Shown: positions 1 to 11,041 of the stretch, in pieces | How the letters are laid out: each line of letters starts with the position of its first letter | Position numbering within the stretch: position 1 is the first letter of the stretch | NCBI GenBank assembly: GCA_021234155.1 | Contig: JAJEKV010000033.1 | Span: 11,974,163 to 12,038,162, forward strand | Length of the DNA stretch: 64,000 nucleotides | Source: Isoetes taiwanensis | Lineage: Eukaryota; Streptophyta; Lycopodiopsida; Isoetales; Isoetaceae | Direction of reading: 5' to 3' | Translations under genes and position numbers: made by a program | Notes under the pieces: generated by a model | The model's input: only the letters and a program-made list of their open reading frames with translations | Told to the model about the DNA's origin: nothing | The model's database searches: none

Positions 1-1447
1 ACACCCTAAGGCATACCAACCAACTTGGGTCGATTTTTCCGACATACTTGATACAATATCTAAAGTCTCCGCTCTTTTACATCATCCCACCAAATCGACC
101 GCCATATAGGTATTCTGAGGGAGGTATGAAATACCCCGCCCTTGAGACTCTAAGGGGATCGGGAATCTAAAACTCTTGATATTGTGCGATATGGTCATTG
201 TCTATTCTCAACACCAGATTTTCCCTACCCAAAGTCGCCAAGCTGATTCTTTGTGTCTAGTAATTCTCGCAGCCATCACATCATGAGCATTTGCACGATC
301 TTTAAGCGCCTTATCGCTTTCCTCTCGACAAAGTGAGGTTTGACTTCTTTCATTCTCTAACTGGGCCTTCACATCTACCTCATCTGTCCTTTGACTCGCC
401 GCCGCAACCGACGCCACGCCTAAAAGTTTTATGGCATCTTGAAGCAAATAAGTTATAGTCAATGCTCATCACCAAGAGCTTTTCTCTCCGCCAAGCTTCA
501 ATTCTCTTGTTGCTACCACTTTACTTGGCTTCCTTTGTTTCCACTTTCTCAATCGGGCATAATTTACAACCTCCTCTCACAATCTCATAGTACACTTGTT
601 TGGCAAATGTCTTGTCAATTCATGGTTTTTATCATTGTTCCTTTCACTTGCACCCACCTCTCCAAAGCTCTAGCTCTGGACTTGAGGATCTTGCAGTCCT
701 TATGCCTTATACTTACCGCTTCCCTCGCTTTGGTCGTTGTCAAACCTGTTTGGCGCCTAAATTGGCCTCGATATCCTCAAAATCGCTCCATGCGGCAATA
801 TACCGGCCCCATGTCACATGCAACTCCATGCACCTCCGTAATTGTGACACCGGTTTCTAGCCACTTCACGCCATTGCCCTCAACCTCAACAACTCTTTTC
901 GTACGCAACTCATTCATCCTAGCATGTTCCTCGGCGCTTTCGAATCAAGTAGCCCCTAACCTCTCGACACCAGTAGGTAGGGAAGGGAATACAAAAGCGA
1001 TCTCCTTCTCCCCGAGTTCTCAAAATGGATCCCGGCATCTCGAAGTCGCCCCTCATGTGTTGTTTCACCAACACCTTCTCGGCCCATTGGTGATGAACTC
1101 GTTGGTTGTTCGAGACATTCTTTTTGGCATGGCACTAGACAAGTTGTGCAATAGTATTCCAAAGAAATAGGCTTTAGGTTAACCGCGGAAATAAACAACA
1201 ACTCAATATGACTTATAAATTATAAAAAAAAGTGCAACAAAAATAAACATAGCAATGCCAAAGATGTTTTATTAAAGTATTTCAAGCAATTGCTCAATCA
1301 ATATTTTTTTCGCTTTGCATAAGAGAGTTTCATAAATGGGCACGCTAAGCGCTGACTTGGTCCAGCTTGGTCGCATCGTCTGCCGACCCCAACTTGAGGA
1401 ATCCAACTGATTCCGTTTGGGGTCTTGTGCAATGTATTGAGAGCAAT

Positions 1448-1807
1448 TCAAGTTCTCGCATGGTGTTCGAAGTGCTGGTTCGAGATCAAACTTATGCCTT
1501 GTCTCAGATTGGGATTTCTCGCATTAGCTTCAAATAATCGCACATGTTTCAAACCTCGGGTTTGTTCATTGGTACCCATGGTTTCCAAGAAAGAATGCTT
1601 TGCGTTAAAATCAGCAAGGTAATAAATAAAGTAGGCTGCCCCTAAGAGGTCAAAGTCTACCTTTGCATTCACTTCGCCTTCGCTCCATCTCTCGCTTGGA
1701 CCCCAATACAAATCATCGTGCATGTAAGGATAGGCAAGCCTTTCATTCTCAATTGCCTTTTGGCAGCAAAGCATCCATGTTTTGTATGCCCACCGCTTCA
1801 CTTCCAC
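1448..1807 (-). other. Open reading frame of 119 codons, unrecognised
   Basis: This is the longest open minus-strand segment in the first 4 kb. It is rich in aromatic and charged residues (for example DDLYWGPSERWSEGEV near residue 31) and has no membrane segment or recognised motif. It lies inside the broken coding-like region, so it is more likely a relic than a functional small gene. No ribosome or promoter context supports the start codon. Confidence 0.25.
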
Positions 1808-2035
1808 AGGCGCTTTTATTAACCGGTTCTTCCCCGTTCACATATACCAATATAAACAGACCGGGTTAAAAGTGCGACCTCTCTCTTTCCCAAATTCAAA
1901 AATGAAGCAAGACATTGCCGTGGTGCAAGTCCATGTGTAAATGGTGCTCTTTATGAAGCTTAAGCAAGCCGCTAAAAACGACATAGTTAGATCACCCACT
2001 CTTTGAGCAACATATAACTCAAGCTTTTTCGTTGC

Positions 2036-2224
2036 TCAAGCTTGAGGACGTCGACCTCGGCCTCGGTAGGGTTTATACCCTAGTCTCTTAAATGCATGCT
2101 TGGCAAACTCATTATCTCCATGATTCACAAAAAGAGATGCACAAGAACCCCCATTCCAAAGGGGAAATATCAACCTGTTCTTACCAACCCGGTTGTACGG
2201 CCAATGCAAATGATATAGACCCAT
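2036..2224 (-). other. Open reading frame of 62 codons with a basic RGRGRR tail
   Basis: A short minus-strand frame ending in the basic sequence KPYRGRGRRPQA, which would suit nucleic-acid binding, as in gag tails. The part before it is rich in aromatic residues and asparagine. The same direction of coding-like sequence continues at 2293-2481. It is not recognised as a known protein. A retroelement capsid or nucleocapsid relic is an inference only. Confidence 0.2.
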
Positions 2225-3821
2225 GTCTAACCCGCATTTGTGATTCCCTCATGTTTTTCATCATGGCCTTTACTATCACATCATGGCCGTACCTATACGT
2301 CATCATTCTGAAATTTAACACAATAGGGTTCGTCTTTAAGAAAAACTAGAACCGAGGATATTGCATTTGAATACCGCTTCCATATGTTCACGAACCAATT
2401 ACGGTCTTGTTGATTATTTGAGAGCAATCCACCATTGCAAACCATATAGTCTTGGCATCTGCCCTTTTTCTTGCTTCCCACTCTTTATCGGTTTCACCGG
2501 GGACGCTTGGCTCTAATAGTACGTTGCCAAGACTTTCTTAACTAGGTGGGGGTTGATGGGTTTCCTTTTCTCGAGCTTTCGATTAGCCCAAGGCGGTTCC
2601 ATTCCACGACCTTTATCTTTGAAAGACTCTCTCAAGCTGACTAGTTAGATTTGCTAATGCATGTATCATGTTTCGGTTAATGGATACATTGCCATCTATC
2701 AAGCATACCTTTCGTAATCAATCTTTTTCAGGTTCTAGGTCTATCATTCGAGGCCCAAAAGCTCTTCCGGCATCTCGCATGAGACCGAAAGTGGAAGTCT
2801 AGCCATCCTTCTTCCGTTGTGGTAATCAACTCTAATTCGAGATGGGGTGGCGGCAGACAAGCTCACAAAGCCAATTCATTAAAGCGGTCTTAGGTTGGAC
2901 CATGGTTGTTGGGGTCTTGATCTTTTCCTTTGCATCTTAGTAGAGTGCTCGGTCTCTACATTCATGTGGGGCTCACTACTACCCTTGTGGTCCTTCTCTA
3001 GGGCTCATGGGAGGCTCTGCTACTTAGTCTAAGCCCGCCCGACTCTTGTGGATTCATAGCAACTTTAGAAGAAACTGCGGTATAGATAGCGATATGCCAA
3101 CTGTAGCAAAAGCGAAATCAACACCTAAGAGTCCGAGGAAAAAAAAACCGACTTTTAGTGAATGTTAATAAGCCGCGGAAATGGTTCATTAAGATTCTAG
3201 TAAACTACTACGTTTCAAGCTTGACAGTTTTAGGCACTCTACTTAGTTCCAAGTTGAGGGTTATAGGCACTCTATAGTCTATCTACCGAGATTACGGCGC
3301 TACGGTTATATGCAATGCATTTTTCTCATTCTCTTCCACAAGTTTAACTTATGATCTACGATCCGACTCATCGACTCCACCGGGAAACTCCCTCATAGAG
3401 GTTGGCGACTCAACTCAACATATTGCATAAGACCACCTATCGAAGTCACTTAATATTTAATGAAATATAAGCCACTCCCTATATTAGTGTTGGACTTTTC
3501 ACAACAACACCGGCCGTAAAAATAGGGTATATCTCATTAAATATTCTTCCTCACCGACCTTTCCATAAGAGTACAACACCCACCCTTTAGCACCGCGTGA
3601 CCGGGCCAACAAGCGGCGGGAGAGGGCTATACATCTAAATGGGAGGTTGACCCTAGCAATCCTCAACATCGCCAAATGACACCCACCATCGATGGCACAA
3701 TTAAATGTGGCACGCCAGCGAGGGTCACTTGCCTCGAAGGATCACTCAGAACTTCTAACCTAGCCAAGGATCACTCTCTACCCTAACTACTAACAAGTTG
3801 TCGATGAAAGGGTAGGCAACC

Positions 3822-3925
3822 AAAAAAAAATTTCTTCTTTTTATTTCTATTTCATTATTTTTTTGTTCCTTTATTTCTATTGCATTTCATTTTATTTTTA
3901 TTTTTATTTTTTCTTAAAAAAAATT
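3822..3925. repeat. T/A-rich low-complexity tract
   Basis: About 100 bases almost entirely T with scattered A, C and G (TTTATTTCTATTTCATT-like units), ending in a run of A. It marks the right edge of the GC-richer 1-3.8 kb block and may be slippage sequence. No coding sense is proposed. Confidence 0.6.
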
Positions 3926-4194
3926 CAGTCTGGATTCAACAACCATAGGTCGAGACGCTCGCCATCGTCACGCCCCTCAATCGAGGGGGGCAACAGGCAA
4001 TGGCCTCACTATGGAGGAACCCTAGACCTACAATTAAAAAAACAACAGAAAACTACCTAGGTTTGGCTAAAAACTAGGGGAAAATGAAAAAAAAAAGGCA
4101 AAGGGGCACAGGTTGTGGAGCAGGGCGCAGGTGGTTTACCTTGTTCTGCGCAGAAATAACAAAAACGCTAAAATATATATAGAAAACTTCGTGG

Positions 4195-4450
4195 CAGAAC
4201 TGCTTTAACTTTTATACGCGAACGCCTCGCAGGTGTAGTTTAAACATAAAGAACGCTTACGCCAACAAAAAGTTTCGCGAAGTTTAACCTTTATACTTCT
4301 TCTGTGACAGCTGAAACAGCGTAGTTTAACATTAAAGCCGGGCTACTGCGGCCGGCGAGGGGTTTCGCCAAGGTAGTTTAAAACTTAGAGACTCGCCACG
4401 CGAAGAAAGTTCGGCGTGGCGAAGTTTAAACAAGGTTTAAACTACGCCAA
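4195..4450. repeat. Cluster of GTTTAAAC-like motifs at 42-52 bp spacing
   Basis: AGTTTAAAC or a close variant starts at about 4237, 4281, 4323, 4375 and 4423, and an inverted copy follows at 4435. Spacing is 42-52 bp. Three exact GTTTAAAC palindromes are present (4238, 4424, 4435). Several copies are preceded by GCGA or GCGT and lie in otherwise GC-rich sequence, unlike the flanks. The last two form an imperfect palindrome. It may be a degenerate minisatellite or the subterminal repeat array of a transposon; no transposase is visible. Confidence 0.5.
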
Positions 4451-4565
4451 ACTTTTTTTCCGCGAAAGTATTAATACAAAAATACGTTTTTTCCCAAAAA
4501 TATCGTATTTTTGCACTTTATACCGCCCTAAAAAATAGTTTCATACGCATTTAACCTATCCCCGA

Positions 4566-5765
4566 TAAGATTTCAAGCTTTAATACTATATGGTGTTGAT
4601 TTAAATGCGTGCAAAATACAATTATGAGGGCTCTCGCCTACGCCACGTCACCGGTGGAATATGCACCCAAACCAAAGGGGTTTAAGGGGATTTTAATTTA
4701 AATGTGTTGGACCCAATGGTTGTGTTAATTAATGTCAATGGTAATTATGTGTTGGTTGTTAATGTCAATGGTTGTTATGTGTTGGTTATTATGTGTTGGG
4801 GATTTAATTTTTATATGTTGGATGTTAATGGTTTGTGTTACAAAAAAAAAAAATTTGGCTCCCTTCGGCCTTAGGGACGCCGTCCCCCCCTCTAGGTGTG
4901 ACACAAATTTTAGAATTCAAACCGCAAAAAAACTAGAATTCATTTGAGGCTTTCATCAATTGTAACTTTTTGAATTTCATCACAATAAAACAAATAGAAC
5001 ATAAATAAAAGTTACCATAAAGATAGAAGCGATTGATCCCATTATTCTCCAAAGTCATAAAGTTTGCAACACCCATACACAAACATTTTTCAACTGAATT
5101 TAACAAAGTGACCTTAGGCCTCCATGGATTCTTGTGGTGAGAAACCAAAGTGGGAAACTTTTTCGCTTGTTAGCACAAGGATCTAGAAGCCTCAAAATCT
5201 AAAAGTGCATGATAATTTTTTGCAAGCTTCATTCGGAATGAGCCATAAAACAATATCCAATAAGCAATCTCAGATAATCTAATGTAGTAGGATTTGAAAG
5301 CCTACCAAACCCGGCCGAAAACTTGTTGTTTTTAGCATAGATAACTTAACCAAGCATATCCATATCATACACTATCAAAAGATCTTGGAGAGCTTTCTAA
5401 CGCAATAAAAATCATCTCAAACAGAGCTCGGATCAAAAGTTATGATAAGAAATGTGTTGTCGTGGGGAAACCGCACTACATGCGCCCTTCAAAGCCTTCA
5501 TGTGCCCATTATGCACCACACACACAAAAAGAGGGCTTTTATTGTGAGCCATTGGTTGTTGACCATTATGCACCACACAAAACAAAAAAAGGGCTTTTGT
5601 TGTGAGCCATTGGTTTGTTGACCATTGGAAAAAAGGCTAAAATCAATGGCTCGAAAATGGTGCATTCTAGATGTAATGCGATTAGTACATCCATTTGAAT
5701 ACATCACTTAAATCATGGAAAACCTTAGTGAAAAGCGTCATAAAAACACAAAGAAAACCCCATTA
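4566..5765 (+). repeat. Dispersed repeat R1, direct copy 1
   Basis: This segment closely matches 6092-7450 in the same orientation. It starts with AAGATTTCAAGCTTTAATAC and contains a G/T-rich stretch with repeated TGTCAATGG and TATGTGTTGG words, then an A-rich part. It contains a two-copy 56-bp tandem repeat (5507 and 5563) around the words CATTATGCACCACAC and GAGCCATTGG. The copy ends where an inverted partial copy begins. No coding capacity or terminal motif was recognised. Confidence 0.75.
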
Positions 5766-5945
5766 TTTTTGCAACACAAACCATTAACATCCAACATATA
5801 AAAATTAAATCCCCAACACATAACAACCATTGACATTAACAACCAAACACATAACTACCATTGACATTAATTAACACAACCATTGGGTCCAACACATTTA
5901 AATTAAAATCCCCCTTAAAACCCCTTTGGTTTTGGTGCATATTCA
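5766..5945 (-). repeat. Dispersed repeat R1, inverted partial copy
   Basis: About 180 bp that is nearly the reverse complement of 6178-6356, leaving a loop of about 230 bp. Together they form a large potential hairpin. The same block is also inverted relative to 4655-4845. It looks like a truncated copy inserted, or generated by rearrangement, at the junction of the two direct R1 copies. Confidence 0.75.
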
Positions 5946-5984
5946 CACCTGGGTGACTCCAGCAACGAGCCGCTTGGATAGGCA

Positions 5985-7450
5985 TATTCACCCCTTTATT
6001 CCTTAATCTACACCGTACGTGGGTTCCTTTCGTTTGTGGGGTATGCAAGTCTGCAAATTTGCTATCTTGTATAACAAGATTCGCAAAATACTATAAGATT
6101 TCAAGCTTTAATACTATATGGTGTTGATTTCGTATGTGCAAAATACAATTATGAGGGCTCTCGCCCCTTCACCCAGAATATGCACCCAAACCAAAGGGGG
6201 TTTAAGGGGATTTTAGTTTAAATGTGTTGGACCCAATGGTTGTGTTAATTAATGTCAATGGTAGTTATGTGTTGGTTGTTAATGTCAATGGTTGTTATGT
6301 GTTGGGGATTTAATTTTTATATGTTGGATGTTAATGGTTTGTGTTGCAAAAAATTTCTTGCCCTTGGCTTTAGCGACGTCACCCCCCTCCTGGTGTGACA
6401 AAAATTTTAGAATTCAAACCCGGAAAAAACTAGAATTCATTTGAGGCTTTCATCACCAGTAGCTTTTGAATTTCATCACAATAAAACAAATAGAACATAA
6501 GTAAAAGTTACCATAAAGATATCGAAAGTCATAAAGTTTGCAACACCCATACACAAACATTTTCAACCGAAATTTAACAAAGACCTTTGGCCTCCATGGA
6601 TTCTTTGGTGAGAAACCAAAGTGGGAAACTTTTACGCTTGTTAGCACAAAGGATCTAGAAAGCCTTGAATTTGCTTAATAACGCCTCAAAAATCTAAAAA
6701 AATGCATGGTAATTTTTTGCAAACTTCATTCGAATGAGCCATAAAACAATATCCAATAGCGCAATCAGATATTAATCACCGGTAGGATGTGAAAGCCTAC
6801 TAAACCCGGTAGAAAAATTGCTGTTTTAGCATAGATAACTTAACCAAACATATCCATTCATACACTATCAAAAAAGATCTCTGAGAGAGCTTTCCAACGA
6901 ATAAAAAATCATCCGAAAACGAGCTCGGATCAAAAGTTATGATAAGAAATGTGTTGCCGGGCGAGGAAACCGCACTACATGCGCCCTTCAAGCCCTTCAT
7001 GTGCCCAACCCGCCGAAAAGTGCTGTTTTAGCATAGATAACTTGACCAAACATATCCATATCATACAAGATCAAAAGATCTCGAGAGAGCTTTCCAACCT
7101 AATAAAATCATCCAAACGAGCTCGATCAAAGTTATGATAAAAATGTGTGTGTCTTGTCTGGGAACCGCACTACATGCGCCCTTCAAGCCCATTATGCACC
7201 ACACACACAAAAAGAGGACTTTTGTTGTGAGCCATTGGTTGTTGACCATTATGCACCACACGGACAAAAAAGGGGCTTTTGTTGTGAGCCATTGGTTGTT
7301 GACCATTGAAAAAAAAAAAGCTAAAATCAATGGCTCAGAAATGGTGCACTCTAGATGTACGCATTAGTACATCCATTTGAATACATCACGAAATCATAGG
7401 AAAACCTTAGTGAAAAGTGTACAAAAACACAAAGAAAACCTCCTGTTATT
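5985..7450 (+). repeat. Dispersed repeat R1, direct copy 2 (fullest copy)
   Basis: The fullest R1 copy. Its left part (5985-6130) matches the reverse complement of 10,240-10,425, so R1 extends further left than copy 1 shows. Inside it, 6805-7007 and 7008-7190 are tandem copies of about 203 bp, and a 57-bp unit is duplicated at 7190 and 7247, as in copy 1. Short open frames here only reflect the repeated words. No transposase or reverse transcriptase is visible, so R1 is an unclassified, probably non-autonomous repeat. Confidence 0.75.
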
Positions 7451-8460
7451 ATGCTACATATTGGGATTTCATACACCTCACCAATGACAAAAAGTTCTAT
7501 CATCATTATTGAATGATATGGAGTAATGAGATAGGAGTTTGTAGTTGTGTTTGAAATATAGTGCATGAATGTTGTGCTTGCATGACAAATCCTACATGAT
7601 GAATATTGCTCTTTATTGCACACATGACCAAACACATGAATCTAAATCTCAACCCCAAACCCAAGCTTCTCGTATTACCCATTATCTTTGATATTATATA
7701 AGGTTAGAAAATATGTCAACTTTAGGAGAATATCTCCTAGGAAGGAGATATAACTACAAAATGCCAGTGTCTACAAAAAAAAGTTGAGATCCTCATCATT
7801 ATAGATATATTGTGCTCCTAGAACGATGTTTACAAATAATGACAATAATTCTTGGAGGTGGTACTTAAATGCATAGACATAGAAAGCAAGTCATATGAAT
7901 TAACCTCTGATTTTTAGACTTAGAGCATAAGCTAATGATTAAAGACCTTGTTCTTGATTCTTAGAAATAATAAATGGCAATAAAACTTGATAAAACATTA
8001 CAATCCCATGTAACATCGAAGTTCCATAAAACCAAATGAACATTGGCCAAGGATAAATCATGCACGTCAGGCTTTCAAAGCACATTTCTTTTAAGAACTC
8101 AAACGGATAACATTAGTGTTAAGATAAACATATGGCATATTCTGTCGTAACATCCAAAAGGGCATCGAATATATAGAGCAATATCGTTAGAACTATAAAT
8201 TCAAGGAAGAACAAAAAAACGCAATCTGTATATAATGGACTTTGTAGAGCTTTATTCTAGCTACACCAAATAAAAGAGAGCAATCTTCTTGTAATTAAAG
8301 AACGTAAAGAACCTTGAACCTCCATATGTAGCACAATAACAGGGGTTTCTTTTGAACTTTTGTACGTTTTTTGCTATGGTTTTCCTATGATTTGATGGGC
8401 GTATTGCACGAGGCCTACTAATCGGTACATCTAGAGCGTGCATACACAATATTCAAATGG
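7451..8460. other. AT-rich intergenic sequence, nothing recognised
   Basis: No open frame longer than about 60 codons with a recognisable motif on either strand, no repeat shared with the rest of the window, and no RNA gene seen. Confidence 0.6.
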
Positions 8461-8469
8461 TCTAGCCCC

Positions 8470-8823
8470 GTGACGAGCAAATGCTTACCATCTCTGCATG
8501 CAAGGGTCGAATTCCTTTTTTTTAGGGTTCGTGAGTGTAGGCCTTCCTGTTGTTGTAAGCCCATGGCAGATCATCCTCTAATCATGTGGATTTGCTGCTT
8601 CAGTACTAAAAATCCGGAGCTTGAAGAATCTAAACTTTCTCTTTTCTCCAACTTTTTGATTTCGTGCACAGATGGGCTTCGTCCATTTGGATCCGCCTGC
8701 TGCAATAGATTTCCACAGCTTCACGTTTGTATTGGGAAGGTCAGGATCAACCATGCCATGCCCTTTCGGATGGAGTTTGCAGACCAAGATTGCAATAAAA
8801 TACAGAAAAGCATGAAGCCATAA
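8470..8823 (+). other. Open reading frame of 117 codons, unrecognised
   Basis: A plus-strand frame with mixed, protein-like composition including several cysteines (for example CCFSTKNPELEES). It lies about 250 bp upstream of the PPR relic on the same strand but is not PPR-like itself. It could be a decayed upstream exon or a chance frame. No function is proposed. Confidence 0.2.
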
Positions 8824-9074
8824 GATTTGTTTGCTGCCATATCATTTGGTTGATTTAGGTTTGAAAACTATCGTTTACTCATAGTGGTTGCGTGCAGAAG
8901 GCGACTTGGCATAGGAGCATAAGTTATAGTGCAGAGAAAGCGCGATTTTTATTTTCAGATCCAACTGAATGCCATTTTTATTCGAAGCAACATACTAGAT
9001 TTGCTTATGTGCTAGGTCCTTTTCACCTTAAACTTGCACATCAGCTTGTTTCTTCCTTTCGTGCATTTTTCCTA

Positions 9075-9720
9075 GTAGCGCCTTTGGCTTCTGGACCACC
9101 TCCGAAAGCATTCTAAGTGGCTTGTGCGAGTCCAACAGCACTAATAGCAAGTAAGGTTATTCATGCCAGTATTATTCATGGTGCATTCGATTCAACTGTA
9201 GTGTTAGGAAATTCTCCTATCATGGTCTATGTTAAGTGTGGAAGTCCAAAAAGTGCAAAGAGATTATTTGTGCAACTATTTGGACGTGATATAATTTCAT
9301 AATTTCAGGGATGATAGTTTATAGCATATGCCCAGGATGGAACTAGTAAAATTTTATAGCAAATGCTATTTGAAAACATGGAACCATACACTATTGCGTG
9401 CATTGAGCCTACTTGCACATCCAAGGATTCACCTAGTTGGCAGCATTTCACCTAGTTTGCCAATTGGCAAGCGGCAAGCCTAGCCATGTGCACATTATTG
9501 TAGCCAAATTTTACGTTTTTGCAGAATTAGATGGATGTATGTGGTCTCTTGAACTTGTATCAGTCACCTGGTTTGGAATGCACCTGGTTTGGAATGCAAT
9601 TACTGTATCATGTGCACAGCATGGCAATGCAGAGGATGGTCTTACCATCTTTCAACCCTTTCAACAAATGCAAGACAGGGATATTCGGGGATGTTTATGT
9701 TGGTTCAAATCCAACAAAGA
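9075..9720 (+). pseudogene. Pentatricopeptide-repeat (PPR) protein pseudogene, PLS-like
   Basis: PPR proteins are RNA-binding proteins, usually organellar, built of degenerate 31-36-residue helical repeats. The frame from 9117 contains VIHASIIHGAFDSTVVLGN followed by IMVYVKCGSPKSAKRLF and GRDIIS, the usual order H.h..hG......v.NsLi.mY.kCG....A..lF...p.rd..SWN. A stop at 9300 and frame changes follow, with AYAQDGTS near 9322. A second block (frame 9437-9766) reads NAITVSCAQHGNAEDGL and QPFQQMQDRD, a further repeat. Only about two repeats remain of a protein that normally has ten or more, and there is no intact start or C-terminal E/DYW region. It is a fragmentary pseudogene; the PLS subclass is inferred from the motif style. 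Confidence 0.75.
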
Positions 9721-9769
9721 CTTAATAGAGCATCTATGCTCCAATATATGCCATTCTCAATTCTAGTTC

Positions 9770-10077
9770 TTTATTTAAATAATTATTTCGTTATACCTGT
9801 TAGCTTAATCTGCAATGACGTGTGTTTCCACAAGTTCATATGTGTTTCCACAGGTTCCTAATATGTGATCATTTCTTGCTGTCATCTTGCAAGCTTTATG
9901 TGATCGTTTCTTGCTTTACTTCTTGCTTCATAGCCTTCCCTTTATAGTTTATAAGTTCTATTAATGCTTCAATGACTCAAATCCACACTTTCATTGTACA
10001 TGGCCTTATTGGAGCATATATCTACTTCATTCATCTAAGTTTAACTATGTTTGATTTTCTTAAGGCTCGAAGGGCCC
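9770..10077. other. Non-coding, with a small local duplication
   Basis: AT-rich sequence without recognised genes. The words CATATGTGTTTCCACA/TGTGTTTCCACAGG and GTGATC-TTTCTTGCT recur within 100 bp near 9815-9920, a minor local duplication. Confidence 0.4.
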
Positions 10078-10425
10078 AAATTGTTTTTTAATATAACAAC
10101 CAACACATAACTACCATTAACATTAATGAACACAAACCATTACATCCAAAATCCCCCTCAAGCCCCCTTTGGTTTGGGTGCATATTCACACGGGGGGTGA
10201 TATAGGGCAGCAAGCCCCAAAAATCATATAATACGTATAAAATCAACACCATTCAGTGCATTGTTTCAAACCTTATAGTATTTTGCAAAACTCAATATAC
10301 AGTATGCCAAAACTTGTACAAGCATAACCCACAAACGAGGATCGCTATCTACGGTCTAGATTGAGGAATAAAGGGCAGTTATGCCCATCTCACATGCAAT
10401 AGACGTACAAATTTCTAGCAATGTC
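10078..10425 (-). repeat. Dispersed repeat R1, distant inverted copy
   Basis: The reverse complement aligns with 5985-6345: AACACATAACTACCATT words, CCCCCTTTGGTTTGGGTGCA, and the AGTATTTTGCAAAA and TTGAGGAATAAAGGGC blocks. It lacks the A-rich right half of R1. It shows that R1 is a dispersed family in this genome rather than a purely local duplication. Confidence 0.7.
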
Positions 10426-10769
10426 TGTAAACTTTAAGATGCTTCAACCTAAAAAGGAAAAATCATTGTTTGCAAAAACATATCGAATGCAAATTCTGTG
10501 CTCAAATTCTGTGGCATGTAACTAACAACTTACTCAGAAATTAGCGTACATGTCTCAGATCTTACAACAGAGTTATTTGCAGGAGAAGCTCCGCATGCAA
10601 TACAGTCTTTGAGAGTTGACATTCCAAATGTGGGACAATTTATAAGTGTCATCTCCAAGCTGGGGATTGAGATTGGCTGAGTTGTGCCCTTTTTGTGATT
10701 TGAATATGGTGATCTGAGGCACATATCATTTTTACCTCACCAATTATACCATAAGAGGAACTCAAAACC

Positions 10770-11041
10770 TCAATCTAAAGGTTGACTCTGTTGGAGAAGT
10801 ACCCACTGAATTGTTCAACATGCCAGTCCTTGAATCCCTGTGAGTAAGATGTTTGTTGTCTTCATGTAATATATAGGTTCTAACATATTGCATGTTGTAT
10901 ACAGATCACTTGTCTGAAATAAACTCAAGGGACTGTTTAACCTTTCAAATTCAGAGGGGAACCTAGCTGGTGAATCTACATCTGTGATTGGATCAAAAAT
11001 AACACAGCTCTTAACTACAGGCAAATCTATACTTCTCTTTT
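10770..11041 (+). pseudogene. Possible leucine-rich-repeat gene fragment
   Basis: One frame reads VGEVPTELFNMPVLESL just before GTGAGTAAG, a good splice donor near 10,841, and this fits the G.iP..l.nl..L..L LRR pattern. After a TACAG acceptor near 10,905 another frame reads SLV-stop-NKLKGLFNLSN, then GNLAGESTSVIG and so on to 11,041. LRR receptor kinases often carry one intron per repeat, so the layout is plausible. The in-frame stop and lack of neighbouring repeats make this a relic at best. Confidence 0.35.

Larger units (their letters stand above)
1..3830. other. Unidentified degenerate region, probably old retroelement sequence
   Basis: Moderately GC-rich sequence compared with the rest of the window, with no intact gene. 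The minus strand carries coding-like stretches broken by stops, including lysine, glutamate and arginine-rich stretches between about 1200 and 200 that look coiled-coil-like. I found no reverse transcriptase, integrase or protease motif and no matching terminal repeats. A decayed gag-like region of an LTR element is a guess based on composition and position in repetitive DNA. The two clearest open segments are listed separately. Confidence 0.3.

Noticed and set aside
439-1170. Plus-strand open frame of 243 codons
   Set aside because: It is the longest frame in the window but has Ser/Leu/Pro-rich composition typical of the antisense of purine-rich coding sequence, and the minus strand here looks more coding-like. 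No motif.
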